Shown here piece by piece: positions 43,016 to 51,665 of a DNA stretch of 64,000 nucleotides. The stretch comes from Bacteroidales bacterium M3 (lineage in GTDB: Bacteria > Bacteroidota > Bacteroidia > Bacteroidales > Muribaculaceae). The notes beneath the pieces are model-generated. The model saw only the letters and a list, made by a program, of their open reading frames with translations, was not told where the DNA came from and searched no databases. The stretch spans positions 34,033 to 98,032 of the forward strand of contig LUJN01000020.1 in NCBI GenBank assembly GCA_001689445.1, in the 5' to 3' direction. The position numbers and the translations under genes are program-made. Position 1 is the first letter of the stretch. The number at the start of each line of letters is the position of its first letter.

Positions 43016-43894
43016 ATGAAAGCATTTGTTTTCCCCGGTCAGGGGGCACAGTTTGTCGGCATGGGAAAGGACCTCTACGACAACAATCCCGTGGCTCGTG
43101 AAATGTTTGAAAAGGCCAACGAAATCCTTGGTTTCCGCATCACCGACCTCATGTTTGAGGGCACCGATGAGGACCTGAAGCAGACCAAGGTCACCCAGCC
43201 TGCGATATTCCTTCACTCGGTGATTCTCGCCAAGACCCTTGGCGACGACTTCGACCCCGACATGGTGGCCGGTCACTCCCTCGGCGAGTTTTCGGCGTTG
43301 ACCGCTGCCGGCGCGCTGTCGTTTGAGGACGGCTTGCGTCTCGTGTCGGCCCGCGCCCAGGCTATGCAGAAGGCCTGCGAGCTGAAGCCCTCCACTATGG
43401 CTGCCGTGCTCGCCCTTCCCGACGAGAAAGTCGAGGAGATATGCGCCGGTATTGACGGCGTTGTCGTATGCGCCAACTACAACTGCCCCGGTCAGATTGT
43501 CATCTCGGGCGAGGTCGAGGCCATCGATGCCGCCTGCGAGAAGCTGCTCGCTGCCGGAGCAAAACGTGCTCTCAAGCTCAAGGTCGGCGGTGCATTCCAC
43601 TCCCCCTGTATGGAGCCTGCCCGCGCCGAGCTTGCAAAGGCTATCGAGAACACCGAGGTGCATGCTCCCATCTGCCCCGTATATCAGAACGTTGACGCGC
43701 GTCCCCACACCGACCCCGCCGAAATCAAGGCCAACCTCGTGGCGCAGCTCACCGCACCCGTGCGTTGGACCCAGACCGTGCAGAACATGATTGCCGACGG
43801 CGCCAACGAGTTCATCGAACTCGGTCCGGGCAAGGTGCTCCAGGGCCTCGTCGCCAAAATCGACCGCGCCGTCGCCACCTCCGGCAAGCAATAA
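43016..43894 (+). CDS. fabD: Malonyl-CoA:ACP transacylase
   Basis: 292 residues. FPGQGAQFVGMGK at the N-terminus, nucleophile S88 in GHSLGEFSAL, catalytic H195 in GGAFHSPCM. Loads malonyl onto acyl carrier protein for fatty-acid synthesis. Monocistronic here, with its own promoter and no other fab genes next to it. Confidence 0.95.
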   Translation: MKAFVFPGQGAQFVGMGKDLYDNNPVAREMFEKANEILGFRITDLMFEGTDEDLKQTKVTQPAIFLHSVILAKTLGDDFDPDMVAGHSLGEFSALTAAGALSFEDGLRLVSARAQAMQKACELKPSTMAAVLALPDEKVEEICAGIDGVVVCANYNCPGQIVISGEVEAIDAACEKLLAAGAKRALKLKVGGAFHSPCMEPARAELAKAIENTEVHAPICPVYQNVDARPHTDPAEIKANLVAQLTAPVRWTQTVQNMIADGANEFIELGPGKVLQGLVAKIDRAVATSGKQ

Positions 43895-43930
43895 CCCGGA
43901 CGGCCCGGCGGCCGCTAAGCACGACCGCCG

Positions 43931-44083
43931 GTAGGGGCGCTATACATAGCGCCCGTGGCGAGGGATTCAGTGCATGCCCAAAGGAGGCGACAATCCCGGA
44001 TGCTATGCCTTTCGGATTGCAACATCCCCAACCCTATATATAGCCCCGTATTGACGATGGCGATAGCCAAGGCAATACGGGGC
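43931..44083. repeat. REP hairpin plus second inverted repeat
   Basis: 43931-43955: GTAGGGGCGCTATACATAGC, with perfect stem GGGCGCTA / TAGCGCCC; related to 29675-29700. 44043-44083: GCCCCGTATTG (44043-44053) pairs with CAATACGGGGC (44073-44083). The rest of the 43895-44335 gap holds a gene remnant (44172-44284) and nothing else recognised. Confidence 0.65.
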
Positions 44084-44171
44084 TTATTGTTTCACAAGGG
44101 ATGGGCCTCGCATAGGGTCAACGTGCATCCGATTGGCGACCTTTATCTTGCTCTATTATGACGCCAAACGG

Positions 44172-44284
44172 TCAATGTTTGATGTATTTGTACTGCATGA
44201 TATAGCCGCGGGTATCATATGCGCGGATGATGTAGATGCCGTTGCGGAGTGTGCTTGACCCTACATAGTCGTGCATGACTGCGA
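44172..44284 (-). pseudogene. Remnant of a C-terminal sorting-like domain
   Basis: Minus-strand frame without an upstream body reads ...STLRNGIYIIRAYDTRGY... and ends KYIKH-stop at 44172. This is the tail of a protein with the sorting-like C-terminal domain seen in other secreted proteins of this window. A stop in the same frame about 50 bases upstream of the remnant shows that the body of the gene is lost. Confidence 0.5.
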
Positions 44285-44335
44285 TTTTGCGGAGAAAGAT
44301 TTGATAATGTCGTGGAATAATGCTATTTTTGTGAC

Positions 44336-45364
44336 ATGGTTTCTTTTTGTGATCACATAGAGTATCTTATTGGCCGACATGATTGTGTCGTCGTGCCGGG
44401 GTGGGGGGCATTTGTGGCCCAATGCCGGCCCGCGCGTGTCGATGCCGGGTCGGCGACTGTCTATCCTCCCGGTCGCATTATAGGATTTAATCCCGCCATC
44501 AGCCATAACGACGGCCTGTTGGTCACATCGGTGATGCGCCGTGAAGGGGCTACCTATGACAATGCCCTAAGGCAGATTGACGAGGAGGTCAGGGCAATGC
44601 GCTGTCAGCTTGATGCCGACGGTGAGGTTGCCGTGGGGCGTCTCGGGCTTATGCGCCGTAATGGCGACAGCACACCGACGTTTATCCCTGCCGATACCGA
44701 CGCATTGTCGGGACGGTTTTTCGGCCTCGCTCCCGTCAAGGCTGTGCCCCTGTTGCAGGCTGCCCGCGAGGAGGCCGCCGTTGATGCGGCCGAAAAGGGA
44801 AGCGATGTCATCTATTTGCCCATAAGCCGCAATATCTTCAAGATTGCGGCCTCGATAGCCTTGATTCTCGGGCTTGGATTTGCCCTGTCGACCCCCGTGA
44901 TTGTCAATCGCGAGGCCGACAACTATGCCTCTATCGCCTCTGTGCCCACAGTGACGCCGGCAATCGAGGTCAGGCAGCGTGCCGATGCTGAGCTGTTCAT
45001 CTCTATCCCGGGGGATGATGCCACCTCGATGGCATCTGTAGCTCCCGTAGCGCAGGCTACACCTGATATTGCCGGTGTCGCCAAGCCTCGGACGGAAACC
45101 GTGTCCGTAATAGCGCAAGAACCGAAGGCTGCGGCAATACGTCTTGACGACAGCGACCCGTATTGCCTTGTGGTTGCGTCGCACGCCACCATGGAGCAGG
45201 CTCGCAAGCAGGTGGACGGCCGCTCCGACCTGCATATATTGGAATCGGGTGGCCGCTATCGCGTATACGTCGCCACGGGCCGCACCACCGCACAGGCCAA
45301 GTCGCCTATGGGTGACCCCGCGTTTGCCGCCCGCTATCCTGGCGCATGGGTGTGCAAGCGTTGA
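44336..45364 (+). CDS. HU-CCDC81-type and SPOR domain membrane protein
   Basis: 342 residues. N-terminal part (about 1-110) resembles the HU-like CCDC81 repeats of Bacteroidota (IEYLIGRHDCVVVPGWGAFV, GATYDNALRQIDEEVRAM). One membrane helix about 170-190 (IFKIAASIALILGLGFAL), a low-complexity periplasmic stretch, and a C-terminal SPOR domain (about 278-342: PYCLVVASHATMEQARKQVD). The layout puts the HU-like part in the cytoplasm and the SPOR part on peptidoglycan. Likely division-linked, inferred. Confidence 0.8.
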   Translation: MVSFCDHIEYLIGRHDCVVVPGWGAFVAQCRPARVDAGSATVYPPGRIIGFNPAISHNDGLLVTSVMRREGATYDNALRQIDEEVRAMRCQLDADGEVAVGRLGLMRRNGDSTPTFIPADTDALSGRFFGLAPVKAVPLLQAAREEAAVDAAEKGSDVIYLPISRNIFKIAASIALILGLGFALSTPVIVNREADNYASIASVPTVTPAIEVRQRADAELFISIPGDDATSMASVAPVAQATPDIAGVAKPRTETVSVIAQEPKAAAIRLDDSDPYCLVVASHATMEQARKQVDGRSDLHILESGGRYRVYVATGRTTAQAKSPMGDPAFAARYPGAWVCKR

Positions 45365-45422
45365 CATCCTCCATTCCCGTCTAATCTTCGATAATAACCA
45401 AAATATTAGTATCTATCATATT

Positions 45423-45959
45423 ATGACCGATTTACACGAATTGCTCGTCAACCGCCGCAGCATACGCCGATATACCTCCCAGCCCATCGCGCCCGAGGAT
45501 GTGAAGCTCATCCTTGAGGCAGCGTTGCTTGCCCCGACCTCAAAGAGCAGCCGCCCGTGGCAGTTTGTCGTGGTCGAGGACCCCGAGATGCTACAGCGTC
45601 TCTCCGAGTGCAAGGAGCATGGCGCAGGGCCTATCGCCCGTGCCCCGCTGGCCGTGGTGGTTGCCGTCGACCCATCGCTGACCGATCCGTGGATTGAGGA
45701 TGCCTCCATTGCGGCGACACTGATGCAGCTGCAGGCGGCCGACCTCGGGCTTGGCTCGTGCTGGATACAGGTGCGCGACCGCTACCGTGCCGACGGTGTG
45801 TCGGCCAACGAGTATGTGCAGGAACTTCTCGGTATTCCCGAGACACTGCCGGTGGTCTGCATCATCACCTTCGGCCATAAGGACGAGGAGCGCAAGGCGG
45901 TGGACACCTCCAAGCTCCTGTGGGAGAAAGTCCACATAGGTTCATGGAAGCAGGTGTGA
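45423..45959 (+). CDS. Nitroreductase-family flavoprotein
   Basis: 178 residues from the ATG at 45423. FMN-site motif NRRSIRRYTSQPI at the N-terminus, LLAPTSKSSRPWQFVVV, and GLGSCWIQVRDR in the C-terminal half. NAD(P)H-dependent FMN reductase of unknown natural substrate. Overlaps the DUF2520 gene by 16 bases. Confidence 0.9.
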   Translation: MTDLHELLVNRRSIRRYTSQPIAPEDVKLILEAALLAPTSKSSRPWQFVVVEDPEMLQRLSECKEHGAGPIARAPLAVVVAVDPSLTDPWIEDASIAATLMQLQAADLGLGSCWIQVRDRYRADGVSANEYVQELLGIPETLPVVCIITFGHKDEERKAVDTSKLLWEKVHIGSWKQV

Positions 45960-46738
45960 GACCGCGGATAGTCGTCATCGGGTCGGGAAATGTAGCCTCC
46001 CACCTTGCCCCTGCGCTCGACACTCATGTCGGCGACGTTGTGCAGGTGATGAGCCGCGACCTCTCACATGTTCGGCGGCTTGCCGGGGCGTTGCGTGGCG
46101 CGGTGGCAGTTGACCGTCCGCAGGATGTCATCTCCGATGCCGACCTCTATGTCATGTCGGTGAGTGATGACAACATAGCCCCGTTGCTCGACCGGCTCGA
46201 CTGTCGGCAGGGGCTTTGGATGCACACCTCCGGCAGCGTGCCGATGACAGTGTTTGAGGGGCATGCGTTGAGGTACGGCGTGCTCTATCCGTTGCAGACG
46301 TTCTCGCGCGATGTCGCGGTCGATATGCGTCGGGTGCCCTTTTTTGTCGAGGGTTCGGATGATGTGGAGGCTTTGACGATACATGACATTGCCGCACGCA
46401 TCTCCTCGTCGGTGCACTATGCCGACAGCCTCGTGAGGCGCCAGCTCCATGTGGCGGCGGTATTTGCCTGCAACTTCACTTGCCAGATGTGGGCTGAGGC
46501 CGACGAGATACTTCAAAGGGCGGGGTTGCCGTTCTCCACGCTGTTGCCGCTGATTGAGGCAACCTTTGACAAGGTTAGGCAGGTGTGTCCTGCCGATGCC
46601 CTAACGGGGCCGGCACGGCGAGGCGACCGTAATGTCATTGCCGCCCATATGGAGATGCTTCCCATGCCGCAACGCGAGATATACCGCTGCATCTCCGAGC
46701 GTATAATCGACCGATATCATGATGAGCACGGTATATAA
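45944..46738 (+). CDS. DUF2520 Rossmann-fold protein (ProC-like)
   Basis: 264 residues. N-terminal dinucleotide motif IVVIGSGNVASHLAPAL; middle WMHTSGSVPMTVF and YPLQTFSRD; C-terminal helical DUF2520 part (HVAAVFACNFTCQMWAEADE). Start at ATG 45944 preferred over an upstream GTG (45920). Its place before kdsC and maf is typical of Bacteroidota. Oxidoreductase-like, substrate unknown. Confidence 0.85.
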   Translation: MEAGVRPRIVVIGSGNVASHLAPALDTHVGDVVQVMSRDLSHVRRLAGALRGAVAVDRPQDVISDADLYVMSVSDDNIAPLLDRLDCRQGLWMHTSGSVPMTVFEGHALRYGVLYPLQTFSRDVAVDMRRVPFFVEGSDDVEALTIHDIAARISSSVHYADSLVRRQLHVAAVFACNFTCQMWAEADEILQRAGLPFSTLLPLIEATFDKVRQVCPADALTGPARRGDRNVIAAHMEMLPMPQREIYRCISERIIDRYHDEHGI

Positions 46739-46794
46739 ATGTGAACTTTCCGCGATGTCGGATGGTTGTTTTTGAACCTGTATAAAAGAAAACT

Positions 46795-47322
46795 ATGAGC
46801 AGCATTAATTACAATCTTGAGAAGATACGCGCTTTTGTGTTTGATGTCGACGGCGTGCTTTCACCCTCGACCATACCCCTTGACTCGGTGACCGGCGCAC
46901 CTGTGCGCATGGCCAACATAAAGGATGGCTATGCCATGCAGCTGGCCATCAAGCAGGGATATCACATGGCGGTCATCACCGGTGCCGACACCCCCGCCAT
47001 GCAGGGGCGTTATGCGAGCCTCGGGGTCAAGGACCTGTTTATGAAGGTGTCGGTCAAGCTGCCCGTCCTCAAGCATTGGATGGAGCGCAACGGTCTTGAC
47101 CCGTCAGAGGTGATGTATGTGGGGGATGACATTCCCGACTATCAGGCCATGAAGTATGTGGGGCTTCCAATCGCCCCGGCCGATGCTGCCGACGACATAA
47201 AGGATATAGCCAACACCATCTCGAAGTATAAGGGTGGATATGGTGTGGCCCGCGACGTCATCGAGCAGGTACTCCGCGCTCAGGGACGTTGGCTTGGCGA
47301 TGACAAGGCTTTCGGATGGTAA
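46795..47322 (+). CDS. kdsC: KdsC-type HAD phosphatase
   Basis: 175 residues, C0-type HAD without cap: FVFDVDGVLSPS (nucleophile aspartate), VITGAD, and VMYVGDDIPDYQAM. Fits 3-deoxy-D-manno-octulosonate 8-phosphate phosphatase, a step of Kdo synthesis for lipopolysaccharide. Confidence 0.85.
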   Translation: MSSINYNLEKIRAFVFDVDGVLSPSTIPLDSVTGAPVRMANIKDGYAMQLAIKQGYHMAVITGADTPAMQGRYASLGVKDLFMKVSVKLPVLKHWMERNGLDPSEVMYVGDDIPDYQAMKYVGLPIAPADAADDIKDIANTISKYKGGYGVARDVIEQVLRAQGRWLGDDKAFGW

Positions 47323-47336
47323 CAGGATAGACGTTT

Positions 47337-47924
47337 ATGCACATATTGAAGAATCTGGAGCGTTACCGTGTGCTGCTTGCGAGCGCGTCGCCGCGCCGGC
47401 ATGAGTTACTGAAGATGCTCGGCATTGACTTTGATGTCATTCAGGCCGGCAATATCGACGAGTCCTATCCCGCGTCGCTCCCTGCCGCCGAAGTAGCCTC
47501 CTACATATCGCGCAAGAAGGCCGACGCCTATAAGGAGTATCTTTCCGACGGGCAGCTGCTCATCACCGCCGACACGGTTGTCGTCAATGACGGCAAGGTG
47601 CTTGGCAAGCCTGCCGACGCTGCCGCCGCAGTCGCCATGCTGCGCTCCTTGGCGGGGCGCACCCATAGCGTCATCACCGGTGTGACGGTCACCACAATGT
47701 CGCGCTCGGAAACATTCGACGCCGAGACCCGCGTCACTTTCAGCCCCATCGGCGATGACGTCATCGAGGATTACGTCAACAACTACCCGCCCCTTGACAA
47801 GGCCGGGGCCTACGGCATCCAGGACTGGTTTGGCGCCGTGGCCGTAGCCTCCATCGACGGCAGCTTCTACAACGTCATGGGCCTCCCCGTCAACCGCCTC
47901 TATCACGCCCTCAAAACCTTCTAA
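47337..47924 (+). CDS. maf: Maf-family nucleotide pyrophosphatase
   Basis: 195 residues. N-terminal LLASASPRRHELLKMLGI, ITADTVVVNDGKVLGKP and C-terminal DKAGAYGIQDWFG. Hydrolyses non-canonical nucleoside triphosphates such as dTTP/UTP analogues. 14 bases behind kdsC, so one operon. Confidence 0.92.
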   Translation: MHILKNLERYRVLLASASPRRHELLKMLGIDFDVIQAGNIDESYPASLPAAEVASYISRKKADAYKEYLSDGQLLITADTVVVNDGKVLGKPADAAAAVAMLRSLAGRTHSVITGVTVTTMSRSETFDAETRVTFSPIGDDVIEDYVNNYPPLDKAGAYGIQDWFGAVAVASIDGSFYNVMGLPVNRLYHALKTF

Positions 47925-47952
47925 GGGTATTGCCCCCACGATTTATGTCAAA

Positions 47953-47984
47953 GTTGGGTCGCGACCTGTCGCGACCGCGCGGAT
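47953..47984. repeat. Half copy of the GTCGCGAC palindrome
   Basis: Only the left arm and the GCGCGGATG loop start are present; the sequence then runs into the 3' end of the next gene. Compare complete copies at 7387 and 36264. Confidence 0.7.
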
Positions 47985-47993
47985 GTGTTCGTA

Positions 47994-49130
47994 TCACGAG
48001 TTTCTCCGTGGGATGGTCTCGACGGTGAGGGAGAAGGTGGTGCCGGGTGGGGTGAGTGGCTGTAGGCCGGATAGGAGGCGATGGCCTTTGATGACGGGGG
48101 GAGTGTGGGGGAGGGGATGTGTGGACTGTCGGGCTACGCGCAGGATGGCGCGGGCGTCAGGGGAGAGGTGGCGGTCGCGCCACAACATTGCGACGACACC
48201 CATGGTCATGCGCAGGTTTATCTCGATGCAGGGGGCTATGCGCCGGCTGCCGTCGGGAGCGCGGTAGGTGAGCATGTCGACCCCGAGATAGCCTGTGTAG
48301 GTATCGTGGAGCATGTCGGTCAATATTTCCGTGAGTGCAGCGGATATAGGCGACAGTTCTCGTCCCGTTACATTAAGCCGCTGCATTATCTCCGCATCGG
48401 GCAGCATAAGGTTGCCGGCATAGGCGGTGGTGCGCTCGGTGAAAAAGTATGATATCCCACGGTATTCAACCCGCTTGCCATCACTGTGGAACAGCATCGC
48501 GAAATCCTGTATCTTGTCGAGACGGTCTTCGCAGGTCATGCACCCCTGCCGCCGTATCGTGCCCTCGACACGACGCCGCAATTCCTGTGGCGACAGCAGG
48601 GTGGTGTCGATGACGCCGCGCCCGCTGCTCGACCACGGTGCCTTGACAAAGCAGCCTATCGGGCGTGATGCCACGTGGCCGACAAGCTCATCGGCGGTCG
48701 TGGCGATGAACGGCACGTGGGGCAACGGGATGTCGAGCATTTCATGCAGACGCCCCATCACGTGCACGGTCATCTGCCGTCCGCTCAACCGTCGCAGGTT
48801 GTCGAGTGTCGCGTCATCGGGAAGCTGCATTGGGGCAACTCCTGCGTCGGCAAACCGGCTTCGCGCATCGCGGCTCCATCCCCAGGGACGCGGTATCGCG
48901 TCAGCACTGATGGCCGTGGCGACATCAATGTCATATTCCCGGCATACCCGCGAGATCCACGCATTGTCGGCATTGGGCCAAAGCACACTGTCCCCCTCGT
49001 CGGCATACCACACGGGTAGAGCTGCGCCGTCGCGATGGAGAGCGACGGCATAGGGCGGTGGCGTGTAACGCTCGCCCCCAAACGCGAGGGCAAGGTCATT
49101 CTCGGGGTTGAACAGGTGTAGGCCGGCCAT
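47994..49130 (-). CDS. Uncharacterised ATP-grasp-like protein
   Basis: 378 residues, no signal peptide (MAGLHLFNPENDLALAFGGE), so cytoplasmic. Features recalling ATP-grasp ligases: VKAPWSSSGRGVI (about 190, lysine plus serine/glycine-rich loop) and APCIEINLRMTMG (about 310, acidic-asparagine metal site). Also CMTCEDRLDKIQDFAMLF and YLGVDMLTY. I know no function for it. It lies 14 bases behind the debranching enzyme gene on the same strand, possibly cotranscribed. Confidence 0.7.
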   Translation of the reverse strand: MAGLHLFNPENDLALAFGGERYTPPPYAVALHRDGAALPVWYADEGDSVLWPNADNAWISRVCREYDIDVATAISADAIPRPWGWSRDARSRFADAGVAPMQLPDDATLDNLRRLSGRQMTVHVMGRLHEMLDIPLPHVPFIATTADELVGHVASRPIGCFVKAPWSSSGRGVIDTTLLSPQELRRRVEGTIRRQGCMTCEDRLDKIQDFAMLFHSDGKRVEYRGISYFFTERTTAYAGNLMLPDAEIMQRLNVTGRELSPISAALTEILTDMLHDTYTGYLGVDMLTYRAPDGSRRIAPCIEINLRMTMGVVAMLWRDRHLSPDARAILRVARQSTHPLPHTPPVIKGHRLLSGLQPLTPPGTTFSLTVETIPRRNS

Positions 49131-49144
49131 CCTGACAGGCGTGA

Positions 49145-51496
49145 TTACTCGACGCTTGAGTAGTCAAGTGGCGGGTCAAAGTAGCGCGACAGCGACGGCA
49201 GGTTGGTGCGCATTGTCGGCACGGCAAAGCGGGTGTCGCGGAACAGCGTGTCCATCGTCTTTTTGCGCGTTGCCTTTGCCGGGTCGATGTCGAATGTCGA
49301 GTCATACAACCGCTCTCCCTTGTCGTTGGTGGCGGTGACATGCAGCCGGCCGTTGCGGGCGGTCAGTTCGACTACCGTCCCCGGGGAGACATTGAGGCGC
49401 GCCTCTGCAAATTCCTCGATGTTGAACACCATCTCGGCTGAGAAATTGACGACACGGTAGGCGTATGTGCGGTAATCCTTGCCGCGCTCAAACGCTCCTT
49501 CCAGATGTCCCTTGCCTATCAGCTCGCTGTAGAGCAGGCGGTCGAGCGACGAGGGTATGCGCGGTGTTATCTTCACCTGTTCGTGGAGCATCATGGGGCG
49601 TATGCCGAGGAAATCCTGATACCACACACGTATCTGCTCGGCGTTGCTCCATGCCTGGAGGAATGTGCCTGAGCGTCGGGCTGTCTTTGCTCCGGGTAGC
49701 GGCCATGCGTCCGCGTTTTCCGACAGGCTGCCGACGGCCCCGTAAAACAGTGCCTGCTTGTTCATGTTGTCAAAGAGCTGCCATGCGATGTCCTGCTGGC
49801 CGGCCTCTATCATCCGTTGCATGGCTATGCCGTTGTTCCACAGCCACACTGTCCCGTTGTGGTAGGCATCATCCTTGTGGTAGTGGTGCCAGTTCTCGTG
49901 ATATGGATGAAATTGCGGGTCATCCTGCGTGAGCGATGCCACTCCCCATGGGTAGACGAGCCTTTGCCACGCATCTCGGGTCTCCTTGGCCACGAGAGTG
50001 CTGTCGTCAACCATGTCGAGGGTGTAGAGCATGTTGGGGCGATATTGCAGATCGGGAGTGCCGTCGGCATTGAGGTGGTCGTATATTACCTGTTTCTCAC
50101 TGTCGACAAACATGCGCCCGAATGACTCCTTCACCTTGTCGGCCATTGCCGTCCAACGTCGGGCATCATCCTCGCGGTTCATTATCCTTGCCATTTCCGC
50201 GCCGCATCTCAGCTGTTCATACCACAGTGCCTGGATGTCGTTGGCCCTGTCGCCTCGCGGTGAGCAGGGGTATTTGCCCTGCCGCTTGGCGTCCATCCAT
50301 GTGTCGGCGTCGGCGTGGAGCAGGAAGCCGTTGCTGTCGGTGCTGTGTTCGATTGCGCTGTTGATGCTCAGCTCGACCGCCGGGAATATCGCGGCGAGAA
50401 ACTCGGTGTCGCCTGTGTACTGCAGGTAGCCGTATATGTCGATGACAAAGCGTGGCGTGCCGTCGGCCGTGTTGTAGATTATCCCCTCAAGGTTGGCGCG
50501 GTTGGGGATGCGGCCGAGGGTGGGGGAAGTCGGGTCAGTGTCCTGGAATTTGGCGAAATCCTTCAGTATGCTGCGAGCCGTCTGCCATTGTCCCGTGCAG
50601 AACACTGCGCCGGGCATCGAGATGAACATGTCGCGTCCCCAGTATTCGTTAAACCACGGCAGCCCGGCATAGATGCCGTTGCCCTGCTGGCGTGTCACAA
50701 GCTCGTCAGTGGTGAGCACAATCCATGCCATCGCCCTGTCGAGAGTGTCGTTGTCCGACCGCAAGGGGTTGAAATGCTCCACAAAGTCGTTGAGGCGTGT
50801 CACGCGCTCCTGGAGCAGCTTGTCACGGTTGCGGCGGAACGACAGGGCAAGCGTGTCGCTCGGCGCCCCCTCGGTATAGGAGATTATAAAACCGCCAGCA
50901 TTCTTTGCCGCCGTCATGCGTTGCCCGTCCCAACTGTAGGGCACATCGTTGTAGGGCAGCAGGTTGATGATGCCCTTGGGTGACTCTGCGGGTACAAATT
51001 CCACCCCGTGCTCCGTGGCTTTTCCGGGCGATACGAGACGTTGTGACAGCTCAATCGCCACCGAGTCCCCTTTCACGTCCGACAGCTCAACAAAAAGCAC
51101 CTCTATCGAGTCAAACATGTAGAACTGCTCGCGTCCCCGGTCATATCGCCGGTCAATCTTGTAGGGGTAGACCGTTACCTGTGCTTCGCGCCTCGACAGC
51201 GTGTCGCCATCGACCGACAGCGTGTAGTCGCTCAGCAGCCGGCGTTTGGCGATATTCCATCCCGCATACCAGTTGTCCCAGTCATCGGTGTGGGTCATCC
51301 CATACCAGAACGCCGACTTCTTGTCGGTAAACGAATACTCGCGCTGCTGCCCGGCCTCGACAGCCACCGCAAGCGAGTCGACCGTCAGGTCGCTTATCTG
51401 CAACTGTTCGTCAGGCAGCGGCGACTTCCCCCCCGTCGAGCAAGCCGCCATCAGTGAGGCACACGCAGCCATTGCAAGAGTCCTTATATTTTTCAT
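49145..51496 (-). CDS. Lipoprotein amylo-alpha-1,6-glucosidase-like hydrolase (GH133 type)
   Basis: 783 residues from the ATG at 51496, which gives a lipobox (MAAC, C19). Central (alpha/alpha) toroid with GDE_C-type motifs: PWFNEYWGRDMFISMPG, LHADADTWMDAKRQGKYPC, NPL-type YHNGTVWLWNNG, and a C-terminal beta part. Resembles the glucosidase half of glycogen debranching enzyme but is exported, which suggests use on dietary or mucosal alpha-glucans instead of internal glycogen. Confidence 0.75.
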   Translation of the reverse strand: MKNIRTLAMAACASLMAACSTGGKSPLPDEQLQISDLTVDSLAVAVEAGQQREYSFTDKKSAFWYGMTHTDDWDNWYAGWNIAKRRLLSDYTLSVDGDTLSRREAQVTVYPYKIDRRYDRGREQFYMFDSIEVLFVELSDVKGDSVAIELSQRLVSPGKATEHGVEFVPAESPKGIINLLPYNDVPYSWDGQRMTAAKNAGGFIISYTEGAPSDTLALSFRRNRDKLLQERVTRLNDFVEHFNPLRSDNDTLDRAMAWIVLTTDELVTRQQGNGIYAGLPWFNEYWGRDMFISMPGAVFCTGQWQTARSILKDFAKFQDTDPTSPTLGRIPNRANLEGIIYNTADGTPRFVIDIYGYLQYTGDTEFLAAIFPAVELSINSAIEHSTDSNGFLLHADADTWMDAKRQGKYPCSPRGDRANDIQALWYEQLRCGAEMARIMNREDDARRWTAMADKVKESFGRMFVDSEKQVIYDHLNADGTPDLQYRPNMLYTLDMVDDSTLVAKETRDAWQRLVYPWGVASLTQDDPQFHPYHENWHHYHKDDAYHNGTVWLWNNGIAMQRMIEAGQQDIAWQLFDNMNKQALFYGAVGSLSENADAWPLPGAKTARRSGTFLQAWSNAEQIRVWYQDFLGIRPMMLHEQVKITPRIPSSLDRLLYSELIGKGHLEGAFERGKDYRTYAYRVVNFSAEMVFNIEEFAEARLNVSPGTVVELTARNGRLHVTATNDKGERLYDSTFDIDPAKATRKKTMDTLFRDTRFAVPTMRTNLPSLSRYFDPPLDYSSVE

Positions 51497-51665
51497 GTCC
51501 ATGTATTTTGATATAAAAATGGCATTATAGCGCGGCAAAGCGCAATAATGCCCTAAATTTACGCAAAAAACCGATACAATACAATAGTCATAGTGATGCT
51601 GTTTGAGCAAAGTATTGGTGATCAATTACATGCACCCTATGTCGCCGTCCTGATGACCATTGTGG

